Shown: piece after piece, positions 7,925 to 17,563 of the stretch
How the letters are laid out: every line of letters starts with the position of its first letter
How positions within the stretch are numbered: the first letter of the stretch is position 1
Source of the DNA: Ktedonobacter racemifer DSM 44963
GTDB lineage: Bacteria > Chloroflexota > Ktedonobacteria > Ktedonobacterales > Ktedonobacteraceae
Assembly: GCF_000178855.1 (NCBI RefSeq)
Contig: NZ_ADVG01000003.1
Coordinates: 2,281,341-2,345,340 of the forward strand
Reading direction: 5' to 3'
Length of the DNA: 64,000 bases
Made by a program: the position numbers and the translations under genes
The notes under the pieces: model-generated
Databases searched by the model: none
What the model was told of the DNA's origin: nothing
Seen by the model: the letters and a program-made list of their open reading frames with translations, nothing else

Positions 7925-9589
7925 GGGTGAGCGTCATCTTTTTGCAATGGATTTGGGACGACAAGCCAACACTCGTTTCCATGGATGATGGGTTGAAGGG
8001 CGTGAGGAACCAGGTAAGGTGGCAGCAGGTGCCATTGGACGAGGGGGAGGGGGAAGTGGCTTGGGAGTAGGGGAACGAAAGCGAAGGAGCGAGAGCATCA
8101 AGGAAGAGACCATCTGCTCAAGACGAGGTGTCGCTCGCTCGTTGCGACGCTGCTCCCGTTGACGGAGTTGCTCCCGCTCAATCTCTTGCCAGCAGAGATC
8201 CCATCGCTCATTACAGACGGCGTTGCGTAAGGTGAGCATGGGATTGACATGACTGGGCTCCCAATGCATACCTGCTCCTTGGAGGCGGGCTTGCACCACC
8301 ACTTTATTGGCGCTTTCCACCATCCCTGACCCAATCGGCCAGCCTGCGGCTTGAAACTGGGGATACTGCATCAAGGCTTCGCGTTTGAGAAAATAGCCGA
8401 CCTGTTCACGCACCCCTTCCTGTTGGGCGATCTGAGCTGGTAAACGAGCAAGCAGCCAGATGAGCAAACGGGGACCTCGATGTTTGAGTCGATGGCAGGC
8501 ACGCTCCAGCAGGTCGTCAGGCAGAACGAGGCCGGCTTGTTGGAGCGCTTGGATGAGCAGATGGAGATGCTCTGCTGCATGAGGAAAATCCAAGATGCGC
8601 AACGCTTGGGGACAGTGGAGATCGAGGAAGCCCTGCAACCACTCGGCACCATCAGTGACTGCTCCGATTTCTTGAGCCTGCCGGACCCCTCGCTCTCGCA
8701 TCTCCACATCAGCCAAGGTCGCAAAGGTCTGAGCATCACACATGCGAGAAAAATAGGAGAGATGACTGACCGTGACCTCTTGTGCTCCAGCCGGACTGGT
8801 GGAGGGTTCGACTTCTCCAAAAGCCACCGTTCGAACCTCTGCCCACTGCCCTTTGAGCAAAGGCACATAGGCCCCATCGGCGCTGATGGCCAGGCGCTTG
8901 GTAGGCTTGCTCACAGATGGTGACGAGGCGAAAGGTTCCGAGGCCAGAACCGTTTGCACCGCCAGGGCCAAGGCACCTGCCTGCTCACTCTGTCGACGCG
9001 CGCTCGCTTCACTGACCTGAACCCCGAGCAGACGTTGCATCATCTCAGCAGCTCGCGCAAAAGGCATCCAGCTCGAAAGATGGACCAGATGCTCGTGTTG
9101 CAACGATGTCAAGTTCCTCCCTCTTGGGAGAGCTAACTCCTCATCGAGGGGGAAAAAGCCCTGTCCCACACGTGGGGCAAGTTCCGTACGTTCTGCTGAG
9201 CGTGATCTCTTGTCCTCCTGCTCCTTGCAGACGGCGGGGTCGTTTCCCACGGGCTTGCAGTGGGGTGCCACACACGGGACAGGTGGGGCGCTCTTGGGCT
9301 GAGGTACCACTCCAGTCACGTTGCGCACTTGCTTGAGCTGCATCTTGAATCACTTGGGCTTCCAGTCGACTCAGGCGCTGATGCACTTCCTGTTCAATCT
9401 CACGTAAGGTCACCTTGGGATGGTCTCGCCGCCAGGCTTTGATATCAGTGAGAATCTGTGCGCTGAGTTGTTGCCAGCCTTGATCAGTCTCTTCGCTCAT
9501 GTTTTTCCCTTCCCCTCTTGAGAATGAACACATCTTCGCAGAAGAGGGGGCTTTTGTCTAGCCCAATTGCAAAAACATGACGCTCACCC
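7925..9589 (-). mobile_element. ISKra4-like insertion sequence, complete
   Basis: 1665 bp. Terminal inverted repeats begin GGGTGAGCGTCAT at both ends and match at 22 of the first 23 positions. The flanks carry a direct repeat CGGGCGCAT (7916-7924 and 9590-9598), read as the target duplication (8 or 9 bases). It carries one transposase split over two frames. The intact duplication indicates a recent insertion, upstream of the hydrolase operon's operator. Confidence 0.88.
7934..9500 (-). CDS. ISKra4-family transposase, in two overlapping frames
   Basis: The first frame (9500 to 9141; start MSEETDQGW) holds a zinc-finger-like CPVCGTPL...CPTCGTG segment and stops just after GLFPPR. The second frame continues with FFPLDEELALP and carries ADGAYVPLLKGQW, VTDGAEWLQGF, DFPHAAEHL and GSGMVESANKVV, the ISKra4 DDE core. 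The switch lies at a run of five T and five C near 9150-9162 and needs +1 (or -2). It may be programmed frameshifting or an inactivating mutation; element integrity favours the former. The C-terminus reaches into the left inverted repeat. Confidence 0.8.
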
Positions 9590-10286
9590 CGGGCGCATAG
9601 GGAGGCAGTACAAGAATTTCGTTGGTTCCAAGGGATCATCAGCAAGGGGAAAAGGAGGTGTTTACTAGGCTACCAGACTTCTGCCTTATACCATATTGAA
9701 ATAAAACAGGTAAGTGAAGCTGATTGATGAGTTGCAGAATCGACCGTTTAATGGCACGCACTGTTCAGCTTTTCTAGTGGGGAAGCGCATCGCCTCCGCG
9801 AGCAGGAGCATCGTGATTGGAAGAGTATCAAAAAACGTATCATAATCAAAGTATCATTTCCTGAGAGGTGAGATGAGTATCTGACACTCACAGGAGAGGT
9901 TTTTTGTAAGCTGGAACAACCGGCGTATCCTTAACGGAATTTAGAGGGGTTTTTATATTAGGATCCCAAATAGTGAGCACTGAATTTACAAAAACAGTAC
10001 GTGGCGTTTCGCTTCTAGAGAGGCTTTCAATTCGATCAATGGTTGGGCTGCTCACCATTGGGGGCAACTGCTCATGTTCCTCCGAAAATCCTCCCCCCTT
10101 TAGAGGGCCAGAAACGCATAGGGAACCAGAGGAAGCAGAAGCAGGGCGCTAATGCTCCTTGTGAAGGAACTGTTGGATTGTGGAAGAGCATCCTAAGAGC
10201 TAAGCCACCTCCTTTGGCGTTAAGGTGACGGTGTAGAGTAGGCCGCCAGCGAGGTGCAATCGCCCTTTTCTGTCGGCCCCTCCGCC
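9590..10286. other. 700-base stretch with no supported gene
   Basis: No gene seen. The minus strand near 10170-10230 reads TPKEVA, a stop, then LLGCSSTIQQFL, reminiscent of an excisionase-type helix-turn-helix, but too short to call. The stretch ends at a group II intron domain V. Confidence 0.35.
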
Positions 10287-10855
10287 AAACCGGACGTGCC
10301 TGTTCCCAGGCATCCAGCTTTCCAGTTCCGAGTGATGTCATAGGCTTTGGTGGCTTTGAACCTGTCTCATTCGAGACCCTCTGCCTCCCCCACTCTTCCC
10401 CTTACTCCACTTCGCCCTACGGTTGGCTTTCCCAACCTTCCTGGCAGGTCGTTACTCCTGCGACTACTATTGGAGTTCCGTGACCATAGGCGTCTCCGCC
10501 CACAGGTCATCCCGCCTTCCGTCGAGAGAATACGTTCTAGCACGATGGGGATGTGCATTTCGTCCTCTTTTCTCTGCTTATTACAGAGCGTTCTTCCTCC
10601 GAGGAGTACGGAGCACGACTACACGGTGCTCCGTAGAGTTGGATAGTCGTCATCACGTGTTCTTCCGACCAGGTCAGCTGTGCCCACTTGAGGACTTGCA
10701 TTCAAACAATCCAGTTTTCATCCATTCGTGCGGGTCTTTCCATCCTCGGTCTACAACACGTTCGTCCTTTGATGGACCTCATGGCATGCTACTGTTCCCT
10801 CGATCTTTCGACGTTAGGTTAGCCATTGACCCTAGAACTTCTCCTCGTGTTCTAG
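10255..10855 (-). ncRNA. ORF-less group II intron remnant
   Basis: Minus-strand domain V at 10287-10320 is 34 nt and folds perfectly: an 8-bp lower helix containing AGC, a 2-base bulge CG, a 6-bp upper helix TGCCTG/CAGGCA and a GGAA tetraloop. Upstream on the same strand (10440-10510) is the conserved GGTCACGGA-type intron segment, but no reverse transcriptase. The outer limits are approximate; the 5' end should be near the IS110 fragment at about 10856. Confidence 0.6.
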
Positions 10856-11252
10856 CTTGCGCAGCAAGCGATATTCTCCCGCGTGAAACGGCGCACGTAG
10901 CCAAGCTGTTCAAGACGATGGATATGGTGCCGTTCGAGGTGAGATTTCTGGATCTGATCAAAGTACTCACGTCCCAGCTCGTTATAGGGCTTTTCGTGAG
11001 CAACATATGGTAGATAATGACCAACAATTTCCGTTCCAGCGCGACAACGGCCTTTTTCTTTCCTCGGCGACGGGCAATGCGCTGATAGAAAGCGGCGAGA
11101 TAGGTGTCTTTGGTGTGAGAGGCTGCCCAAGCCACTTCCCCTAAGAGCGCTTGCAGATGCGTATTTCCTTGCGTTGTCCGTCCGCCCAGGCGCTTGCCCG
11201 CGCTTACTTTGCTGCCAGGACAGTCGGATAGGCCGCGGGCGAGGTACTGCAT
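10856..11252 (-). pseudogene. IS110-family transposase C-terminal fragment
   Basis: The minus strand reads CPGSKVSAGKRLGGRTTQGN, then AAWAASHT-type helices and a KKAVVALERKLLVIIYHML segment, typical of the IS110/IS1111 transposase_20 domain. After LLTKSP the frame shifts, and the continuation YNELGREYFDQIQK plus RLEQLGYVRRF lies in another frame. The N-terminal RuvC-like half is missing. The fragment is bracketed by two group II intron pieces. Confidence 0.7.
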
Positions 11253-11600
11253 AAACAGCCCTTTTCCCCCGGCCCTCCTCCGAACGCCGCATGCGAGTTT
11301 CCAGGCACGGCGCTCTCCAGTGCTTCTCTGTTTCCAGTGAGTCTTCCTTCAGTTATGGCAGAAGCGCATCTCGCGCACCTCCCTGAGAGGAAGACTCCAA
11401 GCACCTGCTTGGCTTCCCCCTGTGGCCAGCTCTCCTGGCTTCCCTGATCGGGCGTGACTCCGACGAGTACTATCCAAGCTCCGTAACCATGAGGGTCTCC
11501 CCTTTTAGGTCATCCTGCATTCCGTCACTTGAGTACGTACGAGCGCAACGTAGGTGTTCCACTCATCCCCTTCAAGAGACTCGCTGTCCATCATCTCGCC
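11250..11600 (-). ncRNA. Truncated group II intron 3' part
   Basis: Domain V at 11282-11315 (minus, 34 nt) has an intact 8-bp lower helix, GAAA tetraloop and TG bulge, but two mismatches in the upper helix, so it is probably decayed. Bases 11440-11510 resemble the 10440-10510 segment of the neighbouring intron (TACGGAGCTTGGATAGTACTC). No reverse transcriptase. The 5' end is not identified. Confidence 0.5.
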
Positions 11601-11654
11601 TCACGAAAGGTGGAGTGTCGGCATCTGAGTTCACTCCATGAGGCGACACCGCTC

Positions 11655-11830
11655 TTAGACGCTGTAGCGATGGGTGTGGGCATACACCGATTGGAGGGGT
11701 GCAAGTAATTCATTTGTCGAAATCCTCTCGGAGTGAAAAGCAGTCTGCATTGATGGATTTGCATTTTGGAGCACACGCATATTGATAACCGAATACATGA
11801 GCGTATTCAGAGAGAGCTCGACGAGAAGCA
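11655..11830 (-). pseudogene. C-terminal remnant of DDE transposase
   Basis: The minus strand reads LSLNTLMYSVINMRVLQNANP, matching NLNTLIYVVINVRALQRAQS near the C-terminus of the transposase at 12581-13978. Only this tail remains. Confidence 0.55.
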
Positions 11831-11959
11831 AAGGGAAAGAAGGTTCTTGTCTGTCCACGCTGAGAAATAGCTTGAAAAGGCCTTCTTTGGGGCCTATACT
11901 TACATATGTGAAGTGCACAAGAACAGGAAATAGAGAAAACCTTCAGAAGGAAGCAAAAA

Positions 11960-12616
11960 ATGCTGCTCGATCTCTCTCCTCAAGAACTGCTCCAAACTAC
12001 ACGGGCAGTCCGTAAACGGCTTGATTTTCATCGTCCCGTGGAGACAGAAGTTCTTCAGGAATGTTTGGAAATTGCCTTGCAAGCCCCAACTGGTTCGAAT
12101 AATCAGCATTGGCATTTTCTGGTGATTACTGATTCTCAGCAGCGCAAAGCGCTCGGCGATCTCTATAGGAGGGGGTTTGCTACATACTGTGAACGTGCAC
12201 GTACAGGCCAGGTCGTTGCCATGAGAAGGTCAGCCCAACCTACTCGTGAGGCCATCGAGAAGTTGCAAACATCATCACAGTATTTACTCCAACATATCCA
12301 TGAGGTCCCGGTAATGCTGATCCCCTGTATTGAGGATCGTGTGGAGGGCGAATCGGTTGTCGAACAAGCCAATGCCTGGGGATCTATCTTGCCAGCCGCC
12401 TGGAGTTTTATGCTGGCAGCACGACTGCATGGTTTAGGAACCTGTTGGACAACGCTCCATCTCTACTATGAGCGGGAGGCCGCAATGGTGCTTGATATTC
12501 CCTATGATCACGTGATGCAAACGGCTCTTATCCCGATTGCCTATACACGAGGAACGAGATTTCGCCCTGCCTCTCGTCACTCACTTGACAAAGTTGTGCA
12601 TTGGAACCGATGGTAA
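11960..12616 (+). CDS. Nitroreductase family protein
   Basis: 218 residues. TTRAVRKRLDFHRPV, then APTGSNNQHWHFLVI (FMN phosphate-contact region), LGTCWTTL and the C-terminal SLDKVVHWNRW are standard for NfnB/Frm2-like FMN reductases. CAGAAGGAAGC provides the ribosome site. Stand-alone gene with transposon remnants on both sides; the adjacent transposase frame overlaps its last 36 bases on the other strand, but the nitroreductase C-terminus is complete. Substrate unknown. Confidence 0.87.
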   Translation: MLLDLSPQELLQTTRAVRKRLDFHRPVETEVLQECLEIALQAPTGSNNQHWHFLVITDSQQRKALGDLYRRGFATYCERARTGQVVAMRRSAQPTREAIEKLQTSSQYLLQHIHEVPVMLIPCIEDRVEGESVVEQANAWGSILPAAWSFMLAARLHGLGTCWTTLHLYYEREAAMVLDIPYDHVMQTALIPIAYTRGTRFRPASRHSLDKVVHWNRW

Positions 12617-13978
12617 GCAAGCATACGAAGTGGGTGAATCTGAAAGCGGTAACGAACATCTTTGTAGGAGTCCCCGATTGATTGATTGGGCTCGTTGCAA
12701 TGCTCGTACATTGATAACTACATAGATCAAGGTATTGAGATTGGCAATCGAACGCCGGTTGCGGAGTCGGGGCCGTTCAATGCCCAGATCTTTGGCCTGG
12801 CTGTTGATGCGTTCGCAACTGGTGCGTTGTGTGTAAACAGCCTTGTAGAGCGGGCTGCTCCGATCCAGCAGAACGCGCATGAGACCTCCAGCCTCCCAGT
12901 TGGGGTCTTTGTGGCAGCCCTGTCCATGATTGGATGAGAGTCGTTCACAGGCCTCACTCGTTGGGGTGGGGAAGAGCAGAGGGCAGCCAAACCGCTGGGC
13001 ACGATAGCCATTGGTATGCTGAAATGCAAAGCGAGGCGTCATGCGCAGCCCTTTGGCACACCTGGGAACGCCGTCAGTATCACGTTGCATCTCAGGATGA
13101 CCATGTCCATTCTTGGGAATAGCTCCAATGCCTCCATGACGAGCGGCAGCTTCGTAGACATACCAGGCATCGAAGGCCGCATCGGCGGTCACATGGGTTG
13201 GGAAAGCTTGCAGGGCGACTGCAGCCTGCTGGTAGAGGGGGTGAAAGTACATCACATCGCCTTCATTGAAAGGCTGCGTGTATTCAGCCAGGACGACGTC
13301 ACCGTACGCAGCAGTAGTGGCCGCCGCGACACCCGAGCCGTAGCCCCAAACATATTCTTTCTTTTCTTTGGTTGACCCATCGGCTTGTTCCTGGTTACTG
13401 CTGCGTTTGACACCCAACTTGCAGTCAGGGTCGCCTGCAAGGACCCTGGTTTTGTCGTAGCGCTCGGCCACGTAAGCGCGAGGGTTGTTTTCTTTCACCC
13501 AGGCATAAATGTGCTTCACATCGAAGGCGACGACCTCACCGAGCCCGGGAATCTCTTCTTGTAAAGAGCGCACCGTCGCAAACAAGAGGTCTTGCAAGAG
13601 GCAGCGATCAAAGGATCGCAGTTGCTGACGGAGCCAGTAGTCGCACGGAATGCTCTCTTGCTCATCGAAGCCGTAGGGGGCTTGGGGGTCAAGAACCAGG
13701 CCAAAGCCAAGTTCGATGACCAGCAAAGGATGCTTGAGCAGAAAACTCCGCAGGGCACTGGTGGTTGGCAAGCCTTCACAGATGCGCACCAGGAAGGCTT
13801 TGAGATAGGTACTCATGGGATGGGCAGGACGACCACGATGGGAACGTTGGGATTGCCACTGCTCAACGAGGGACCAATCGAGCAGTGAGAACAAGGCACG
13901 ATAGGCTTGCACGAGTGGGTCGATACTGAGCAAATGGGTCATCTGAGACTGGTCAAAAATGGCTGTGGAGGGTATCAT
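12581..13978 (-). CDS. DDE transposase (IS5/IS1182-like)
   Basis: 465 residues. An N-terminal helical region (QMTHLLSIDPLVQAYRALF), then VVAFDVKHIYAWVKENN (first Asp), ADAAFDAWYVYEAA (second Asp region) and ERINSQAKDLGIERPRLR (Glu region), a DDE core of the IS4/IS5 superfamily. Remnants of related copies lie at about 11655-11830 and 14060-14180. The frame overruns into the nitroreductase 3' end, so the element end is probably between 12617 and 12680; terminal repeats were not identified. Family name tentative. Confidence 0.75.
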   Translation of the reverse strand: MIPSTAIFDQSQMTHLLSIDPLVQAYRALFSLLDWSLVEQWQSQRSHRGRPAHPMSTYLKAFLVRICEGLPTTSALRSFLLKHPLLVIELGFGLVLDPQAPYGFDEQESIPCDYWLRQQLRSFDRCLLQDLLFATVRSLQEEIPGLGEVVAFDVKHIYAWVKENNPRAYVAERYDKTRVLAGDPDCKLGVKRSSNQEQADGSTKEKKEYVWGYGSGVAAATTAAYGDVVLAEYTQPFNEGDVMYFHPLYQQAAVALQAFPTHVTADAAFDAWYVYEAAARHGGIGAIPKNGHGHPEMQRDTDGVPRCAKGLRMTPRFAFQHTNGYRAQRFGCPLLFPTPTSEACERLSSNHGQGCHKDPNWEAGGLMRVLLDRSSPLYKAVYTQRTSCERINSQAKDLGIERPRLRNRRSIANLNTLIYVVINVRALQRAQSINRGLLQRCSLPLSDSPTSYACLPSVPMHNFVK

Positions 13979-14059
13979 AGCACGAAACTCCTTTTGAGAG
14001 AGGATGTGTGGTTACTGATACTCTGCAAAAGGAGTCTTTCTTGTGTCAAGGAGAGGAAG

Positions 14060-14180
14060 ACATCGTGTATAACTGGAGTGAGGGTTTGAGGAATGAATTA
14101 CTTGCGACAGTTCTACGCGACCTGGGAAGGCCAAAAACGGGCGCTTTTCTAGAAATGAATTACTTGCGACCCTCTCAGAG
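14060..14180 (+). pseudogene. Transposase C-terminal debris with direct repeat
   Basis: ATGAATTACTTGCGAC occurs twice, at 14092-14107 and 14156-14171, translating as RNELLAT and in a second frame as MNYLRP. The same motif (TNELLAP) closes the remnant at 11655-11830. This looks like two superposed tails of that transposase group. Confidence 0.4.
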
Positions 14181-14355
14181 AGGGGTGATGTATCCATAAA
14201 AGTGCTCACTCCCTACAACAACCTGAAGCTTTCTTCATCTTGAACATTCAACAATCCGAATAGGTAAAGTCTTGCCAAATTATATCTACAAATGAGGTAG
14301 GGAGCCATAGGAAGGGATCATCATCTTATATGAATGAAGAGTGTATCGAGAGCAA

Positions 14356-14410
14356 TTTCCGAACCTTAGCGTAACTTTCCGAACTTTCCTGTTTAAACTT
14401 TCCGAACCTT
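14356..14410. repeat. Three spaced copies of TTTCCGAACYTT
   Basis: Copies at 14356-14367, 14376-14387 and 14399-14410, 20 and 23 bases apart, directly beyond the IS630-like fragment. Likely transposase-binding repeats at that element's end. Confidence 0.55.
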
Positions 14411-14892
14411 CTGGTTAACTACCAGCCACGGCTTGAGTTCGTTTTTTTTAGCGTCGTTCTCACGGTTTCCGGGCTAATATGCTCGACATACTCCAGTTGC
14501 ACCATCTGATCAGCCAGCAGTCTCACCGTCCAGCGCTGGTGTCCATCAGGAGCCTTGCTACATGCTAATGCGATCAACTGCGCCTCGCCCTTGCCATCCA
14601 GACAACGCCGTTCGGGCCGTTCTCGCGGAAAGCTTCCTGTGAGAGCCACCTCCAGGTTCCCCTCCACAAACCGTTGTTTGATGCGGATGACGGTGCGGCG
14701 ACTGATGGAGAGCATCTTGGCAATCTGTCCATCGGTACAAAGGGATTCGCTTTGACTTTGATCACTCATCAACAGAACACGCGCTACGAGGTAGTGCTTG
14801 ACTGGTATTCTGCCCGTGTGCATCATTGTTTCCAAAAAGTCTCGCTGCTCTGACGTCAACTTTACAGGATACCTATAATGATGGGTTCTCAT
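14411..14892 (-). pseudogene. IS630-like transposase N-terminal part
   Basis: The ATG at 14892 follows GGAGGAACAGT. The product has LTSEQRDFLETMM, a helix-turn-helix QIAKMLSISRRTVIRIKQRF and RWTVRLLADQMVQLEYVEHISPETVR, as in the OrfA half of IS630 transposases. At a run of eight A the frame must shift to read KNELKPWLV, the usual next segment, but the sequence then ends at the TTTCCGAAC repeats. The DDE half is missing. Confidence 0.75.
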
Positions 14893-14931
14893 ACTGTTCC
14901 TCCTCGATCGTCTCATCATTTCTCTTTCGTT

Positions 14932-15378
14932 TCATTCTTGAGATCTCCGGCCCAGGAAGTCTATCCCGATGAGTGTCAGGACCACCTCATCTGCCTGATT
15001 GAGCATCTCACATTTGAAACGGACGATCCCCATTTCTGGCCGACTTCTGGAAGGCGTACTCTCTATGACCGTACACCGTGCCTTGAGTGTATCTCCTGGG
15101 CGAACGGGTTTGAGCCAACGCACCTCATCAACACCCGGCGAGCCAAGGCCAATGGTGTGATTGAAGATGCTCTCAACAAACAAACGATTCAAAATGACGA
15201 CGGTCTGCCAGCCACTAGCAATAAGTCCACCAAAAGGGGATGCTTTCGCCTCTTCTGGAGAGATATGAAACGGCTGTGGATCATACAACCTGGCAAAGGC
15301 GATCATCTCTTCCTCGGTCACTCTTTTGCTTCCAAGCTCAAAGGATGCCCCTGCCTGGAAATCTTCAAAGTAATACAC
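14932..15378 (-). CDS. MaoC-like (R)-specific enoyl-CoA hydratase
   Basis: 148 residues, a single hotdog domain. FEDFQAGASFELGSKRVTEEEMIAFARLYDPQPFH contains the catalytic Asp and His of the MaoC hydratase motif. It lies 154 bases downstream of an LLM flavoenzyme on the same strand and may be co-transcribed with it. Its specific CoA substrate is unknown. Confidence 0.88.
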   Translation of the reverse strand: MYYFEDFQAGASFELGSKRVTEEEMIAFARLYDPQPFHISPEEAKASPFGGLIASGWQTVVILNRLFVESIFNHTIGLGSPGVDEVRWLKPVRPGDTLKARCTVIESTPSRSRPEMGIVRFKCEMLNQADEVVLTLIGIDFLGRRSQE

Positions 15379-15532
15379 GCTGATGTGTTCCCTTTCTGGA
15401 AATCTCTAAGTACATTCAAGCAACAAACGTGGGATAAAACCTGCTCGGCAGACACAGACAATCCCAAAAAACTTGCTAGATTGTACTTAGAAGTTTCTCA
15501 TACGTGGATTCAAGGTATGAACTGGGGTCCTC

Positions 15533-16351
15533 CTACGATATGCGAGGTGGACCTGAGCGGATACGCATCCGCATATCGTAATTGCGGGTGACACCCTCCC
15601 ACTCCCACATGCTTTCTAGCCACCACGTCGCACCAGCCTCAGCATAAGGACGGACGATGGCAGCGGCGCGCTCCGGGTCGTCGTGAGGTGTCTCGCCTTC
15701 TGTAATGATATCGAGAGGGATGGAGCTGAGGCGCAGAGCCTCAATCTCAGCTTTGCGCACGCGTATTTCTTCGGGCGTGCCACCTATGACTGCCCCATCC
15801 CAGCATGCAGCGCGCCGTAGTTGACTCTGCTTTGGTCCAGCAATAATCCAGATGGGAATACGCGGTTGCTGCTGTGGCGTGTGTGGGTACACCTCGACAC
15901 TACTGTGCATCTCCTGCAGAGGAGCGTAGTGTCCCCCAGAGACTGCATGCAAAGGCTCGCCGCGCCACCGGCTTTCAAGGATCGAGAGAGCCTCATCGAG
16001 CCGCTCGGCACGTACCTTCTTGTTCAGCGAACTCTCCTTGTGTGATTCCAGAACGCCCAGCCCAGCGGTGAGGACCACTCGGCCTTCACAGAGTTGATCG
16101 AGCGTGGCCGTTTGTGTCGCTACATACCAGGGAAGTTGTTCTGGCAACGGTGTCAGCATCGTTCCCAGGCGGATACGTTGGGTCCGGCAAGCAATCGCCG
16201 TTAGCAGAATCCAGGCGGTCATCCAGTCATCGGAGAGGAAGACGCCATCCCAGCCAGCTGCTTCTGCCTCCTGAGCCAACTCAACGACGTCTCTGGGAGT
16301 GCCCATAAGAATAAAACCATATTTCAAGGTATGCAAGCTCCTTTTCTTCAT
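15533..16351 (-). CDS. LLM-class flavin-dependent oxidoreductase
   Basis: 272 residues, TIM barrel. AEAAGWDGVFLSDD, RIRLGTMLTPLP, VVLTAGLGVLESHKE and IPIWIIAGPKQ are luciferase-like/F420 or FMN oxidoreductase signatures. Moderate length, no second domain. A palindrome about 40 bases upstream of the start (16390-16410) is a possible operator. Confidence 0.87.
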   Translation of the reverse strand: MKKRSLHTLKYGFILMGTPRDVVELAQEAEAAGWDGVFLSDDWMTAWILLTAIACRTQRIRLGTMLTPLPEQLPWYVATQTATLDQLCEGRVVLTAGLGVLESHKESSLNKKVRAERLDEALSILESRWRGEPLHAVSGGHYAPLQEMHSSVEVYPHTPQQQPRIPIWIIAGPKQSQLRRAACWDGAVIGGTPEEIRVRKAEIEALRLSSIPLDIITEGETPHDDPERAAAIVRPYAEAGATWWLESMWEWEGVTRNYDMRMRIRSGPPRIS

Positions 16352-16389
16352 AAGCGATCAAAGTGTGATATCTGGAGTATACGAGGCAA

Positions 16390-16410
16390 ATATGACATCT
16401 CTTGTCATAT
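16390..16410. promoter_or_regulatory. Candidate operator upstream of LLM gene
   Basis: ATATGACA and TGTCATAT are perfect 8-base inverted arms with a 5-base spacer TCTCT, upstream of the LLM oxidoreductase start at 16351. Regulator unknown. Confidence 0.4.
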
Positions 16411-16441
16411 AAGAGCCGTTTGTCCAACCCCTGTGACAGTT

Positions 16442-17359
16442 TTAGCTAGACAGAGCAGTGACGTTTCCTTTCGTGTGTGTGGCAGGTGTCACAAGTTGTG
16501 CTCCCAGGCATTGCAGCACGACTAAGAAGCAAGCGGCCAGTTCCTGGTCACCTGGCATGTCGTGGAGCGCGCGCCACAGATCCTGATACGCCGCCTGCCA
16601 GTGCTGCTGTCTGGCATGAAGGAGACCGCGAATGGAGAAGAAACGAGCGCACGTGGGAGTGAGCTCTAAGGCTCTGTTGAGGTTATCAATAGCCTCCTGG
16701 TGGTAGCCCAGGAGGGAACGGACCCCACTGCGCTGTGCATAGAGTTCGGCGTAGGCGTTGGCGCGTTCCTCCTGCTGTGGTAGGTGTGAATCAGGAGTGG
16801 CAGGTGTGAGGATCTGTGTGAGAACGCTGTGGGCCTTGCGCACGTGCTTGAGCTCAATGAGGACCTTCGCATAGTGCCAGGTCAATGCTACGTGGTCGTA
16901 TTCATGTGGCTGAAGCCAGGCCTGTGCCTGCTTCCAGAGCGGGAGGGCATCGGGGTAGCGTTCCTGTTGTGTGGCGAGGACCGCGAGCACCAGGTAGGCC
17001 AGCCCTTCCAGTCGCCTGTGTGTTTTACCCCCGCCCTGTGCGTGTTGTAGAAGCGCGTGAAGGTCTTGCCGTGCCTGCTCAGGCGTTCCAAGCAGGGCAG
17101 AGGCGACCCCGCGTTGCAGAAGCAGGCGTTGCGTGTGCTCTCTTTTCTGAAAGAAGAGCGCGTGCGAATGAGACTGATGGTGTCTTAATTGTGATGACCA
17201 GGTGGCGATGGACTCAGAGAGGCATGTGCGCTCAATCGCTCCGTCCTCACTTACGCAGGTGAAGACCGCTGCGAGCGGATGTGATGGATACAGGGTGAGC
17301 ACCTGGTGCAAGGTGTATGCAATCTCCTGTGCCAGAGCATGTCGTGATGATGTGGGCAT
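16442..17359 (-). CDS. TPR-repeat protein
   Basis: 305 residues, no signal peptide or membrane segment. Helical repeats are visible: GLAYLVLAVLATQQERYPDALPLW, AYAELYAQRSGVRSLLGYHQEAI and FFSIRGLLHARQQHWQAAYQDL. These are TPR units for protein-protein contact. Ribosome site GAAAGGAG before the ATG. A perfect 34-base hairpin lies 28 bases upstream of the start. Last gene of the all-minus 16.4-25.9 kb island. Partner unknown. Confidence 0.7.
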   Translation of the reverse strand: MPTSSRHALAQEIAYTLHQVLTLYPSHPLAAVFTCVSEDGAIERTCLSESIATWSSQLRHHQSHSHALFFQKREHTQRLLLQRGVASALLGTPEQARQDLHALLQHAQGGGKTHRRLEGLAYLVLAVLATQQERYPDALPLWKQAQAWLQPHEYDHVALTWHYAKVLIELKHVRKAHSVLTQILTPATPDSHLPQQEERANAYAELYAQRSGVRSLLGYHQEAIDNLNRALELTPTCARFFSIRGLLHARQQHWQAAYQDLWRALHDMPGDQELAACFLVVLQCLGAQLVTPATHTKGNVTALSS

Positions 17360-17386
17360 GATGTGATTCGTCTCCTTTCAAAATGG

Positions 17387-17420
17387 ACGACAGCCTCCCG
17401 GCGCGCCGGGAGGCTGTCGT
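17387..17420 (-). terminator. Perfect 34-base palindrome before TPR gene
   Basis: 17-base arms starting ACGACAGCCTCCCGGCG fold with no loop bases to spare. On the minus strand it is followed by CCATTTTGAAAGGAG, so it sits just upstream of the TPR gene's ribosome site and about 145 bases past the ArsR stop. It could terminate the ArsR transcript or shield the TPR mRNA 5' end. Confidence 0.5.
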
Positions 17421-17563
17421 TACGCTGGAAAATGTGTTGTACGCTGAGAGGTCGTGAAGGATACGCTCTGAGGAGAGCGCATTGGCGTACTCCTGTCCTC
17501 TCCTCCCTTTGTCCCTCTTCAGGGAGGATATGGTAGATCTCGGCCCTTGAAGCGGATTCTTTT

